A stretch of 64,000 nt of DNA from Candidatus Zhuqueibacterota bacterium (GTDB lineage: Bacteria; BS750m-G25): the NCBI GenBank assembly GCA_016783505.1, contig JADHWK010000005.1, positions 21,935 to 85,934 on the forward strand, read 5' to 3'. Every line of letters begins with the position of its first letter. Positions within the stretch are counted from its first letter, which is position 1. The notes under the pieces were generated by a model. The model made no database searches. It had not been told where the DNA came from and worked only from the letters and a program-made list of their open reading frames with translations. A program made the position numbers and the translations under genes. Below, piece after piece: positions 53,753 through 62,874 of this stretch.

Positions 53753-55402
53753 TTATCTTATCAATATCATCTTCTTGGTCTGGGTGAACTCTCCAGCAGT
53801 TATCCGACAGAAGTATAGTCCGGATGAAACAACGCTTCCCTCATCATTCCTGCCATCCCAATGAGCTGTGTAAAAGCCTGGACCCTGATATTGATCTACC
53901 AAGGTTTTAACCTCTTGTCCCCTGGTGCTGTAGATTTTGAGGGTTACCCCCAATGGATTCGGCAACTCGTATTGAATACTGGTCAATGTGTTAAAAGGAT
54001 TAGGGTAGTTCTGAGACAGGAAGAAAACTTGGGACCTCAAAGTTACTTGATTTCCGGCAATAGCAGTCAATTCATCAAAGGCGAACAGGACCGTACTATT
54101 GTACTCATTTAAAACTACTTCTCCCCCCCAAAGCAAGGGATACTCCAATAGGGTATAATCGTCATTAAGCATGAAGATTTTAGACAAATCTTCAAGGATA
54201 ATGGTAAAAATCCAGTAGCTGGAACCCATTATTTTTAAGCTGTCCAAGTCGTTAATGGGAGTCCCTTCAGGTAGCTCAATAGTAGTGCGGCGCCATCCCT
54301 CCCCATTCACGGCTTGAACAGCAGGGTCGTTGTGAACTGAATAATACCAGATGGAATTATCCTTTAGTTTCACCCCAAAAGTCAATCTTAAATCTGATCC
54401 TTCCATCAGGCTATTAAATTCCAAGTAGAGATAATTCCGGGCATCGCTGACTTCCACGGTAAATGGATCGGCGGGGCTTTCGTATTTCCCCTCATTTATC
54501 ATTTCCTCTGCCATAATTTTATAGGTCCAGGGATCGTTATCCATCAAAGTTTCTCTTGAATAATCTTCGCCTTTGCTTCTTTCCGGTGAGAGGAAGAACT
54601 TGTAATCCGATATTCCTACGTCGCTTACCATATTGTTGAGGGTAACAGTTTTCAAAATGGGATGATCATTAGCCCTTATCCCCAGAAAGGGCGAGGTACT
54701 GTGGCCCGGCCCTTGAAAATAATTCTCCAAAATATTTCCCCCAGAATCAATTTTAACCCAATAAATCCATTCAATGTCAGTGGTTCGTCCCCAGCGAGAC
54801 ATTAAATTAATGGAATTGGTTCCCCCATCCTCATTACTCCAGATTATGCTATATTGAATCCACTTATCCTGGCCCTCATATTGAACCTCATGCCATAACA
54901 GTAGAGGGGTATCGGTGTAATAGTTATCATCCCTGCCGTATAAGATGGGCGAGAGTCTATATACATCATAATATTCATTGTCAGGGGTAATCGGTATAAT
55001 ATCCCATCGCTCTATATGAATATTAGTAGCATTCAAGGAAGACTTTCCTTCATCGAAGTAAAATTCCAGGGTGTGGTCTCCTGCACTAAGCCTTCCGAGG
55101 GATACTTTGTAGACAAAAAGCTGATCCCCATTAAACAAAACAATATCTTGATTTCTTTCATCGTAGTTACTGTCAACAAAGATGGTTAATACCGCGGACT
55201 CCATCCCTGCGATGGCCCAATTGGTGTTCGAACTCATTTCTAAGTGAAGAATCACCTCGCTTTCCTCATCGATATTAAACCCCACTGGCTCAGACATGTC
55301 TCCTGGGTTAAGATCAAGCTGAAAGTACGTGAAACCTGTCAAAAAAACAACTGATATTCCGGATATGATAAAAGAAATACTTCTGAATAATATGACTCGC
55401 AT
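53753..55402 (-). CDS. Secreted protein with T9SS type A C-terminal sorting domain
   Basis: 549 residues from the ATG at 55402 (a TTG two codons upstream is possible). An N-terminal hydrophobic signal is followed by beta-rich domains resembling carbohydrate-binding modules (WAIAGMESAVLTIFVDSNYDERN; LYLEFNSLMEGSDLRLTFGVK). The C-terminus SQNYPNPFNTLTSIQYELP...WDGRNDEGSVVSSGLYFCRITAGEFTQTKKMILIR type sequence, split here for length, is a textbook FCB sorting domain for export through SprA. No glycosidase catalytic motif was recognised. It sits between the GH130 pair and another T9SS cargo, so glycan binding at the cell surface is plausible. Confidence 0.8.
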   Translation of the reverse strand: MRVILFRSISFIISGISVVFLTGFTYFQLDLNPGDMSEPVGFNIDEESEVILHLEMSSNTNWAIAGMESAVLTIFVDSNYDERNQDIVLFNGDQLFVYKVSLGRLSAGDHTLEFYFDEGKSSLNATNIHIERWDIIPITPDNEYYDVYRLSPILYGRDDNYYTDTPLLLWHEVQYEGQDKWIQYSIIWSNEDGGTNSINLMSRWGRTTDIEWIYWVKIDSGGNILENYFQGPGHSTSPFLGIRANDHPILKTVTLNNMVSDVGISDYKFFLSPERSKGEDYSRETLMDNDPWTYKIMAEEMINEGKYESPADPFTVEVSDARNYLYLEFNSLMEGSDLRLTFGVKLKDNSIWYYSVHNDPAVQAVNGEGWRRTTIELPEGTPINDLDSLKIMGSSYWIFTIILEDLSKIFMLNDDYTLLEYPLLWGGEVVLNEYNSTVLFAFDELTAIAGNQVTLRSQVFFLSQNYPNPFNTLTSIQYELPNPLGVTLKIYSTRGQEVKTLVDQYQGPGFYTAHWDGRNDEGSVVSSGLYFCRITAGEFTQTKKMILIR

Positions 55403-55425
55403 ATCCAAAACCCAAGGCTCTTTAA

Positions 55426-57378
55426 TTATTTTAAGTAAACCATCTTCTTCGCCGAGGAAAATTCACCAATCCCAAGACCCATGTGGGCTCGGAGTTGATA
55501 AAGATAAATTCCGCTGGTAACTTCCCTGCTGTCATTATCCCTGCCATCCCAAGCCACCATATATCTGGCCGCCGGTTGGGGTTCGTTTACTAAAGTCCTT
55601 ATCTCTTGGCCCAATAGATTGTAAATCTTAAGTGTGATGGAACTAAAATCACCAAAAACTGGTACCTCATAGCTAATAACTGTTTGGAGATTAAAGGGAT
55701 TAGGATAGTTCTGAAAAAGATTGAAGATCTTGGGTATTTCTTCTTCTTTGAGGGTTTGGATACTGAAAAATATTCCCACATCATCAATACGAACGCCGCT
55801 GTCGGTACCGCTGGAATCCGTGACCAGCCGAAATCGGATACTGATATTATCGTTACCGGGACCACTAAAAGGGCCTAAAGAGTGGAAAGTTTGAATCCAA
55901 TTTTCTTGTCTGCCTGTGAAGCAGCCCAGTTGAGACCAATTATTTCCATCTGCGCTAGCTTCCACATACAGGAAATCTTTACCCTCTTCGAGACGGTTTT
56001 TGGTCCAGAGGTTTAAGGTCAGTATGTCTTGTGCCAAAAAACCCGAAAAGTCGAAAAATGATATAAAGGTTACAGGATTATTCGTGTTGTTCGCATAAGG
56101 CCTGGGGGTACTCCACAGTGAAAATAAACTATTATGACCTTGACCCATTAGCGACAGCTTCCAACCCATATCCTGCTCCCATTTTTCCATCCCATACTCA
56201 AAATCATCTACTACATTGGAAACATCGACTGCCAGACGCAGGGTGTCGTTGCTGGTGTCCAGATCATTAGAGAGCTCGGTATAGAAGCTGAAATTATACA
56301 GTCCAGCCTTTTGAGGCGTCCACCTGGCAAAGCTGACGGTTGAGTCCGCCAGGCTGGCAAGGTCTGCTATAATTTGGACGTTGCGATACAACTCGACGCC
56401 AGAAGTATCTATCGAACAGACCAGTTGGACAATCTCTTCATTGTTTTCCCCAATGTTCCATATCTTTACTGTCGGGGTAATGTTCCCCCATATCGGCATT
56501 TTGGGATTGGGCCAAACAATTGAACGAACCATCAGGTCGTGGGCTAAGGGTGTGCCGTAATGATAAAATATGTTTGTAGAGCCACCGGTTTCAGCTACAA
56601 AATGAAGGACACCGGAATCTAGCTCATACGCTTCGATGCCCTCCATCTCAGGACCGAGTGGAACTATGATAACAGGTGTAACCGCTCCAGATGCGACCTC
56701 CACCTCATATACATAATCACCATTGTCACAAGCAAGATAGAGAAAATCCCCAAGGAAAGCACCACCCTGAACCCGAGAGAGGGTGAGATTCAGAGGGATC
56801 TCGTCTATAAGAGAAAAGTTTTGTTCTGGGTCATAGACAAACAATTTATTGACACCGCTAAACTCTGATGAGTAAAAATAGCCCGTTCGAGGATCCACTG
56901 CGATCCAGGGGAAATGAGATTGGGGTACTTGCACAAATTCTCCGGTGAAATTCAGGCTGTCGGCATCATAAATGCCAATGATCGGCTTGACATAGGATAC
57001 ATCTTCAATGGGTGCATAAAGCTTACCCACAAAATAGGCAATGTCTCCAATATGATTGTAGCCCTGGTCCCATAGAAATCCCGGTATAGGATTTTGAGTA
57101 CCATCTTTTTCAATTAACATGTTAAAATATGCATCGGTTTTATAAAGCCCTCCCCTGGAAGAGAAATACCAAAAAACCCCATCAGTAGCCACACCTTGCG
57201 AAAAACGCCCATCTACCTGATCTTTACTTTTCTCAAACCAGCTGTCATTAAGGACTAAGGTTTGTAATGAATCGTACAAATATTGTCCCCGGATGATTGT
57301 TGGAACAGTTTGAGCAAAACTGGATTCTAAAATCATCAATACTATTCCAATTGATATTATCTCTAAATGTCTTCTCAT
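55426..57378 (-). CDS. Secreted beta-propeller/CARDB-like protein with T9SS sorting domain
   Basis: 650 residues with a signal peptide (MRRHLEIISIGIVLMILESSFAQ) and an AAAGGA ribosome site. Residues ~40-270 look like a propeller (FWYFSSRGGLYKTD, YFYSSEFSGVNKLFVYD, FLYLACDNGDYVYEVE). About 280-390 is a CARDB-like Ig domain, 395-555 a jelly-roll module with SVRIDDVGIFF-like Ca/ligand loops, and the last ~90 residues are the sorting domain (QNYPNPFNLQT ... AKKMVYLK). Probably cell-surface exposed. Its start follows the OPA transporter by 12 bases, so they share a transcript. Confidence 0.8.
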   Translation of the reverse strand: MRRHLEIISIGIVLMILESSFAQTVPTIIRGQYLYDSLQTLVLNDSWFEKSKDQVDGRFSQGVATDGVFWYFSSRGGLYKTDAYFNMLIEKDGTQNPIPGFLWDQGYNHIGDIAYFVGKLYAPIEDVSYVKPIIGIYDADSLNFTGEFVQVPQSHFPWIAVDPRTGYFYSSEFSGVNKLFVYDPEQNFSLIDEIPLNLTLSRVQGGAFLGDFLYLACDNGDYVYEVEVASGAVTPVIIVPLGPEMEGIEAYELDSGVLHFVAETGGSTNIFYHYGTPLAHDLMVRSIVWPNPKMPIWGNITPTVKIWNIGENNEEIVQLVCSIDTSGVELYRNVQIIADLASLADSTVSFARWTPQKAGLYNFSFYTELSNDLDTSNDTLRLAVDVSNVVDDFEYGMEKWEQDMGWKLSLMGQGHNSLFSLWSTPRPYANNTNNPVTFISFFDFSGFLAQDILTLNLWTKNRLEEGKDFLYVEASADGNNWSQLGCFTGRQENWIQTFHSLGPFSGPGNDNISIRFRLVTDSSGTDSGVRIDDVGIFFSIQTLKEEEIPKIFNLFQNYPNPFNLQTVISYEVPVFGDFSSITLKIYNLLGQEIRTLVNEPQPAARYMVAWDGRDNDSREVTSGIYLYQLRAHMGLGIGEFSSAKKMVYLK

Positions 57379-57390
57379 CGTAACTTTCCT

Positions 57391-58728
57391 TTAATCTTTT
57401 ACCTTTACGTTCCAAAGAGTAGTTGCCAGGATCAATGATAGAATGGATGCACCGATCCAGAAATAAAATGCATTATCAAAATTGTAGGTGGTCACCCCGT
57501 GTATCACCGCTTTTGAAGATTCAATTAGATAACCACTCACATAATCCTGAATAGAAGCACCTATATAGCTGAAGCCCCCAATGATTCCCATTGCCGCTCC
57601 AGCAGCCCGTTTGGGACTGATATCAATAGCAATCAGTCCACCAAGGAGTGCCAGTAATCCTCCCATCGCAAAACCAAACAAGGTCATTATAAGCCTGTCC
57701 AACCAAACATTTCCCGCAGGAATAAGGTAAAATATAATCAAGGTTATGATCTCAGTCAACCCATAGGCCAATGTAACCGGGCCTCTACGAGCACCAAAGA
57801 ATTTATCGGAAATCCATCCACACGTAACTGCACCGCCGACTGCCGCAATAGGGTAAAATGCTAAAACGGACCCTGCCTGAACAAGGGAATAGCCCTTTCC
57901 CTCCTGTAGGTAAAATATTCCCCAGTTATTCATTGCATAACGAGCCACATACATTAAAGCACTACTGCATCCCAATACCCAGACCCAGGGATTTTTCAGA
58001 ACTCCCAATTGACGTTTCAACAACGTTGCATTATCATCTCTGGTTGCCATGCCATGGTCGTTTTTAAAATCGGCAATAGCAGGAAGACCGTATGTTTGGG
58101 GTCTATCCTGATAGGTTTGAAAAAAGATAAAAGCAGCAATAATACAAACAATGCCGGGTCCCCAGAATCCCCATCTCCAACCTAAGTAACTTATCAATGC
58201 CGCAGTGGCAATAAAGGAGAGCCCTTCACCGATACTATGACCGGCACTCCAGATGGAATACTTGGTCCCTCTTTCCCTATTGCTATACCATTTGGCAATA
58301 GTTGAGCCCGTGGGTGCCGAGTTCATTCCCTGGAACCATCCATTAATTCCCCACAGTATAATAAAAGCGATAGCCCAACTTGCAGATCCAACGATTATAG
58401 TGAGGAGCGCTGAGATCAACAGCCCGGTTGGGATAAATCTCTGGATATTACTGTGGTCAGAAAGAAATCCATTGATTAATTTACTAAAGGCGTAGACGAA
58501 GAAAAACGCTGAGCCCATAACACCCAGCTGATAAGCATTAACCATTCCTGAATCAATCATCGGTTTCTTGGCAACAGAATGACTTAAACGACATATATAA
58601 TACATCGCTGTGCCCATTGTAATGGTAACCAGAACCATCCTTCGCTTTCTATTATATGTTCTGGCGATCTCCTTTGGATCCTGAGAGAATAAGGGTTTAT
58701 CTTCCCTTGTCTTCCACCAATTAAACAT
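57391..58728 (-). CDS. MFS transporter, organophosphate:phosphate antiporter (GlpT/UhpT) family
   Basis: 445 residues with 12 predicted helices. The N-terminal NRKRRMVLVTITMGTAMYYICRLS, FSKLINGFLSD, NGWFQGMNSAPTGSTIAKWYSNRERGT and IWSAGHSIGEGL stretches are characteristic of the OPA family, which exchanges sugar phosphates or glycerol 3-phosphate for phosphate across the inner membrane. Its companions (PfkB kinase, DUF6454 protein) fit a sugar-related substrate, but the exact one is unknown. Confidence 0.85.
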   Translation of the reverse strand: MFNWWKTREDKPLFSQDPKEIARTYNRKRRMVLVTITMGTAMYYICRLSHSVAKKPMIDSGMVNAYQLGVMGSAFFFVYAFSKLINGFLSDHSNIQRFIPTGLLISALLTIIVGSASWAIAFIILWGINGWFQGMNSAPTGSTIAKWYSNRERGTKYSIWSAGHSIGEGLSFIATAALISYLGWRWGFWGPGIVCIIAAFIFFQTYQDRPQTYGLPAIADFKNDHGMATRDDNATLLKRQLGVLKNPWVWVLGCSSALMYVARYAMNNWGIFYLQEGKGYSLVQAGSVLAFYPIAAVGGAVTCGWISDKFFGARRGPVTLAYGLTEIITLIIFYLIPAGNVWLDRLIMTLFGFAMGGLLALLGGLIAIDISPKRAAGAAMGIIGGFSYIGASIQDYVSGYLIESSKAVIHGVTTYNFDNAFYFWIGASILSLILATTLWNVKVKD

Positions 58729-58754
58729 GCTGCATTGCCTCTCTATTTATTAAA

Positions 58755-59666
58755 CTATTGACCTTGATAAATATAGATGATAGTTTTATTGTCTTGGGGA
58801 GCGAAATAGAATTGCAATTTCTCGTTACTAATACTGATATACATTGGGTTATGGGTTATTACACAGCCATTGCCGCAATAAACAAGAACGGGTATTTCGT
58901 TGATGATCCTTCCGGTGGGTAACTCAATCAAAGCCATCCCACCGAATTCCCGGACATCTTTTTGCCCGGCGATGCCGAAGTTGAATTTATTCATCCCGCT
59001 TGCAAGCATAAGGTTGTCGCCAACATATTTGGCGTCCTGATAATCCACAAAATGGCTGGGATTTTTGTAGCGATAGAGCTCAAATCCCCCCGGCGTCCAG
59101 CAGTAGATCCGGCGCGAGCCCCAACTGAGACCGTATAGAAGATCGTCATCCCTGTCGTATACAAGGCCTCCGATGTGGTCACCGACGGTAAAGATTTTTT
59201 CAGCATTTGTAAGATTAGTGTCCACCTTGAATATTGTGGACCTACTGTCGGGCCTGTATTCAGCCACGCCCACCCAAATATGGGTGCCATCAAAATCAAT
59301 TCCGCTTGGGTGATACATCCTACCTTCAGTTAATATAAGATCCTTTACCAAATTGCCCTCAGCATCTACTTTGAACAGATGTCCGATGCCCCGGCCCGGG
59401 GTCCGGTCGTAGCCAAACTCATCGGGTTGATCGTATTTTCTCCTTGCTTCAAGGACTTCAACAGAACTTATATAGTAGTTATCGCCGATTTTCAGAATGC
59501 CTTGCGGGTGATAGGTATTGAATTTGCACTCTATTCTGCTAATTAATTCAAACTTGGCGTCTTTCGTCAGCCCGATAAACTTATCACTGATCTCACTCGC
59601 GAGGGATTCCAGGGTGAGAATGAAAATGATGCACCCTGATAGTAGCGGAGATAAAAAACGTCTCAT
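58755..59666 (-). CDS. Secreted DUF6454-like beta-propeller protein
   Basis: 303 residues, AGGAGG ribosome site, signal peptide cleaved near SLASEIS. The sequence shows propeller-type repeats: YHPQGILKIGDNYYISSVEV, GRGIGHLFKVDAEGNLV, YHPSGIDFDGTHIWVGVAEYRPDSRS, GGLVYDRDDDLLYGLSWGSR. This matches the DUF6454 family of six-bladed propeller proteins of unknown function. It is 26 bases upstream of the OPA transporter in one transcript. A glycan- or phosphosugar-related role is inferred from neighbours only. Confidence 0.7.
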   Translation of the reverse strand: MRRFLSPLLSGCIIFILTLESLASEISDKFIGLTKDAKFELISRIECKFNTYHPQGILKIGDNYYISSVEVLEARRKYDQPDEFGYDRTPGRGIGHLFKVDAEGNLVKDLILTEGRMYHPSGIDFDGTHIWVGVAEYRPDSRSTIFKVDTNLTNAEKIFTVGDHIGGLVYDRDDDLLYGLSWGSRRIYCWTPGGFELYRYKNPSHFVDYQDAKYVGDNLMLASGMNKFNFGIAGQKDVREFGGMALIELPTGRIINEIPVLVYCGNGCVITHNPMYISISNEKLQFYFAPQDNKTIIYIYQGQ

Positions 59667-59699
59667 GTGGATACCTCCTCGTATAATTGGTGCGTTAAA

Positions 59700-59921
59700 C
59701 TACCGGCTAAAACTCACCTTTTTACTTTTAATCTCGTATCCCTTTATCGGTAATGATAATTGCTTTCGGGCAGGTAATTTTCGGAGGTTGTTTTCCATAC
59801 AAGAGGGAATCTCATCGACAACAACTAGGTAGGTAAACATTAGTTTGCCAGGCCCATTACCATTTATTACTACCAGCCATTCCTCATCTGGCGAGGCATT
59901 TTCAGTTAAGACAACCTCACT
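59700..59921 (-). pseudogene. Overlooked in-frame ORF directly after the PfkB stop codon
   Basis: Reading past the TAA of the PfkB gene, the same frame stays open for 73 codons to a TAG at 59700-59702: SEVVLTENASPDEEWLVVIN, GNGPGKLMFTYLVVVDEIPS, then CMENNLRKLPARKQLSLPIK and a basic tail. The sequence looks protein-like (beta strands, mixed codons) but has no good start; the first ATG would give only 42 residues. It may be the 3' remnant of a deleted gene or a C-terminal domain split off by a stop mutation. Not recognised. Confidence 0.4.
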
Positions 59922-60818
59922 TTACAGGTAGGAGTGTAATGTTTTTCGAATGGCTTCCGCTGAACTTAGGTCACCCTTGAAAGGACCGGGTTTCTTGAGT
60001 TTAGCGGAAACAACCGCAGCGGCAAATCTACAGGATTCTTCTGGCGAATGAGTCAATCTCCTGCCGAGATAGGAGGCCATACAGGTATCCCCTCTGCCGG
60101 TTCTACCTATCAGGTTCTGTGTGTCAAATGAGTTTGAATAGAACTTGCCGTTTGCGTAGAGGAGGATGCCGTCTTTATGTGTAACTATTACCTCCCGCGG
60201 CCCCAGAGAAGAGAGTGATTCTGCGGCCTGCTGCATATCTTTCGTTTCCGTCAATATTTCGGCCTCTCTCTGGTCTGTTTTAAGATAATGTACATAAGAG
60301 AGCCCCTCTTTCTTCTCGTCCCAATCCGAAGATCGTATAGTATCCCCCTTCTTCACCCTGGTAAATCCCTGGGCGTCGAGACCCAGCCTGGCGCGTTTTG
60401 ACAGGTTTTTTATTACCTCGATCGGTGTCTCACCTTTTATCAGGGGACATATATTGATGATTTCTGCACTGACCTCAACGAAGTCTTCGATACAAAAGGG
60501 ATCAGCCAGGGAGTTGACCACGAACTTTCGGCGCTCCCCGTCCTCAGTCAAAGGGATAATTGTTAACCCGGTGGTCTCTCCACTTTCTTTGGCGAGGACC
60601 GGAATATCATACTGCCTGAACTCCTCCAGCAGGTGATGGTCCCTGGGGTCGAGCTTGGTCACCACCCCCACATTTATACCGAGCATCTTCAGGGGAAAGG
60701 CACTGTAGTACACGGCACCCCCAACCCGCAGGCTCTCTCTATCCCCTGAGATCAACCGATCCCTCGCAATATGACCTACAAGAAGGATATCGAACCTTTT
60801 CTTGTTTACCGACACCAT
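59922..60818 (-). CDS. PfkB/ribokinase-family carbohydrate kinase
   Basis: 298 residues. The N-terminal DILLVGHIARDRL and GGAVYYSAFPLKMLG correspond to the ribokinase-family first motif. The C-terminal GRTGRGDTCMASYLGRRL holds the catalytic aspartate (RGD) and anion hole, with AAAVVSAKLKKPGPF after it. It phosphorylates a sugar or sugar acid with ATP; the specificity is not evident. Given the missing gluconate kinase in the adjacent pathway it is a candidate, but it lies in a separate gene group with the DUF6454 protein and the OPA transporter. Confidence 0.85.
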   Translation of the reverse strand: MVSVNKKRFDILLVGHIARDRLISGDRESLRVGGAVYYSAFPLKMLGINVGVVTKLDPRDHHLLEEFRQYDIPVLAKESGETTGLTIIPLTEDGERRKFVVNSLADPFCIEDFVEVSAEIINICPLIKGETPIEVIKNLSKRARLGLDAQGFTRVKKGDTIRSSDWDEKKEGLSYVHYLKTDQREAEILTETKDMQQAAESLSSLGPREVIVTHKDGILLYANGKFYSNSFDTQNLIGRTGRGDTCMASYLGRRLTHSPEESCRFAAAVVSAKLKKPGPFKGDLSSAEAIRKTLHSYL

Positions 60819-60954
60819 CTCACCCCATACTTATTTCTTCTAATGAAAAAGGGATATAAGTAAAAATCCCCCCAGCAGAGCTAGAGGGTTATTCAGCGGT
60901 GAATTTTTATGAATTAGTTGTTTTTTGAGTTTCAATCATGTTTAAGACCTTTAA

Positions 60955-60988
60955 AAAGAGCCCCGCCCAACTCTGGGCGGGGCTCTTT
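60955..60988 (-). terminator. Intrinsic terminator of the FG-GAP cargo gene
   Basis: A perfect 15-bp stem (AAAGAGCCCCGCCCA / TGGGCGGGGCTCTTT) with a 4-base loop. On the - strand it is followed by TTAAAGG after CTCTTT, giving a short U-rich end. It lies 33 bases after the stop of the gene at 61021-62694. Confidence 0.85.
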
Positions 60989-61020
60989 CCTCCCATTAAA
61001 CTCCCTCCTTAGTTGAAAAA

Positions 61021-62694
61021 CTACCTAAGGAGGACCATCTTCTTGGTCGCCCTGAAGTCACCAGTCTCTATCTTGTAGAAATAGACGCCACTGGTGACCA
61101 TAGCGCCCCTGTTGTCCGTGGCATCCCAGCTTACCCTGTAGGTCCCAATCTCCTGAAGTTTATCCTTCACCAGGGTGTTTACCTTCTGACCCAGCACATT
61201 GTAGACGTCCAGGGTCACCCGGCTGGCCCGGGGAAGTTCATACAGTATTTCAGTGATTGGGTTGAAGGGATTGGGATAGTTCTGGCTGAGGATAAAGGAT
61301 CCTGGAATGGAGGTGGAAGGCTCAAATATGCCAGTGGTGGCATCCCATTCAATCATATAGATCCCAGGCATCGTACCCTCATTGCCATTACCGGTGGTGA
61401 AGACGACATCCTGATGGTCCGCTCCGTCCCCATCAAGGTCCCCGATGGCTATGGCTACAAATCCTACGGTGATCTCGTCGGTGTTATCTTCCCTGAAGAT
61501 GACGCTCATCACGTAGTTATCCGGATCGTCAACATCACCGGTCCCCCCGACCCACTCAAAATCATAGACGGCTTCGACAGGATCCCTGCCCGTAATGTAA
61601 AAATTCGGCAGACCATCGTTGTCGGCATCACCGGTGATTCCCCCCCTCAACTCCGGCTTGCCCGGTGGACAACCTTCAAGCGCATTAATATCCTCAATCA
61701 GATAGAAATTGTCCCTCCGGAAGGCTGTGGCAGCACTGGTGATCTCGTTCACCACCCATACCTTACCACCGCGGGCCCCGACATAGACCTCGTTGTTACC
61801 ATCCCCGTCAAAATCCGCAATGGCCAACTTGCCGGCACTACCCATGTAGTCGAGATGGTACATCGACGAGTCAAATTCCGTGGCCGTATAGCTGTTAGCA
61901 CCGGTGACCGAGTAAACCATAATCGGTTTCTTGTCGCCATCCATCTGGACGAGCATATCATTGTTCCCGTCGCCGTCAACATCCCCCACCGTCATGGAGT
62001 GCACCTTCAGACCATACCTGGATGCTGCGGAATCAATATATTCCACAACCCACCCCGGATTGGTAAAATCCGCACCGGGCATGGAGAGGATGGACAGGAA
62101 GATGTCCTTCCCCCCCCGATGGGTCAGAATGAGTTCCACCACCCCATCACCGTCCACATCCAGGGCCTGACTCTGAAACTCCAGGCGAACAAGAGCGGCC
62201 TCATTCCTGGGTGGGTCGTAAGTCGCGGTGGGTTCATCCGGCAGAAACTCACCGCTGGTGGGATCGTGCTCGTAGATCTCCAGGGCTTCAAACCCATCGG
62301 TCGAATCAGGATGAAAAGAATCCCAGACCTGAATGAGCTCCTTATGACCGTCATTATCCAGGTCGGTGATCATTAGGCTCCGTTCACCACCATTAAGGAT
62401 GCTTACACCCCCTACCTCTTTGTCCATATACCAGACCAGATCGTACTCACCGTCCACACCCTGGTATTCCCAGACATAGATCCTTTTCGCGGTGCCGTCG
62501 AAAGTTGCAAATTCCTTGTTTCCGTCACCGTCCAGGTCAAAACCAGCCACGACACCCCAGGCACGAATCAGATTGGGGGGATCTGTTCCTGCTCCTCCAA
62601 TACCCCCGGTCCAGACCTTACTAAACTGCCCAAAGGAGATGGACGTCAGTAAAATCAGCGACAAGATCGTGCCCAAAACAATTATTTTTTTCAT
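61021..62694 (-). CDS. Secreted FG-GAP/VCBS-repeat protein with T9SS sorting domain
   Basis: 557 residues: signal peptide (MKKIIVLGTILSLILLTSISFGQ), then at least seven FG-GAP type calcium loops of the form D-x-D-x-D-G-x-x-[ED] (DLDGDGNKEF, DLDNDGHKEL, DVDGDGVVEL, DVDGDGNNDM, DFDGDGNNEV, DADNDGLPNF, DLDGDGADH), forming an integrin-like propeller at about 30-450. The C-terminal SQNYPNPFNPITEILYELP ... KKMVLLR is a canonical T9SS type A sorting domain. Exported to the surface; ligand unknown. A short upstream ORF with an extended Shine-Dalgarno sequence ends 5 bases before its start. Confidence 0.88.
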   Translation of the reverse strand: MKKIIVLGTILSLILLTSISFGQFSKVWTGGIGGAGTDPPNLIRAWGVVAGFDLDGDGNKEFATFDGTAKRIYVWEYQGVDGEYDLVWYMDKEVGGVSILNGGERSLMITDLDNDGHKELIQVWDSFHPDSTDGFEALEIYEHDPTSGEFLPDEPTATYDPPRNEAALVRLEFQSQALDVDGDGVVELILTHRGGKDIFLSILSMPGADFTNPGWVVEYIDSAASRYGLKVHSMTVGDVDGDGNNDMLVQMDGDKKPIMVYSVTGANSYTATEFDSSMYHLDYMGSAGKLAIADFDGDGNNEVYVGARGGKVWVVNEITSAATAFRRDNFYLIEDINALEGCPPGKPELRGGITGDADNDGLPNFYITGRDPVEAVYDFEWVGGTGDVDDPDNYVMSVIFREDNTDEITVGFVAIAIGDLDGDGADHQDVVFTTGNGNEGTMPGIYMIEWDATTGIFEPSTSIPGSFILSQNYPNPFNPITEILYELPRASRVTLDVYNVLGQKVNTLVKDKLQEIGTYRVSWDATDNRGAMVTSGVYFYKIETGDFRATKKMVLLR

Positions 62695-62699
62695 CTCTC

Positions 62700-62768
62700 T
62701 TACCTCGCTTTTAGGTTGTTGGATTCACTTCTTATCTTCCCCCAGCATGGATGTTTTCTATTTCTCAC
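62700..62768 (-). CDS. Possible 22-codon leader ORF before the FG-GAP gene
   Basis: A GTG at 62768 is preceded by AAAGGAGG, nearly a full complement of the 16S rRNA tail, 4-5 bases away. It opens a frame encoding MRNRKHPCWGKIRSESNNLK and two more residues, then TAA five bases before the FG-GAP start. An in-frame ATG at 62783 would lengthen it by five codons. It may serve as a translational coupling leader. Coding status is uncertain. Confidence 0.3.
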   Translation of the reverse strand: MRNRKHPCWGKIRSESNNLKAR

Positions 62769-62772
62769 ATCA

Positions 62773-62821
62773 CCTCCTTTCATAGGTTTTTTCGTGCCCC
62801 TCTTTATCCCCCCTCACCTCC
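62773..62821 (-). promoter_or_regulatory. Two extended Shine-Dalgarno-like sequences in the 5' leader
   Basis: GAAAGGAGGTGA occurs twice on the - strand (cores at 62773-62777 and 62817-62821). Both are far upstream of the FG-GAP start at 62694. The second copy is not followed by a start codon at a normal distance, so the arrangement may bind ribosomes without initiating. Confidence 0.35.
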
Positions 62822-62874
62822 TTTCTTAAATTTCTTAGGGCACCAAGATTTGGCTATCTTCTCCTCATCCAGTC

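Noticed and set aside
61414-62376. 320-codon + strand frame opposite the FG-GAP cargo gene
   Set aside because: Antisense artefact of the repeated Asp/Gly codons (GAT/GGT read backwards as ATC/ACC); the - strand protein has signal peptide, repeats and sorting domain.
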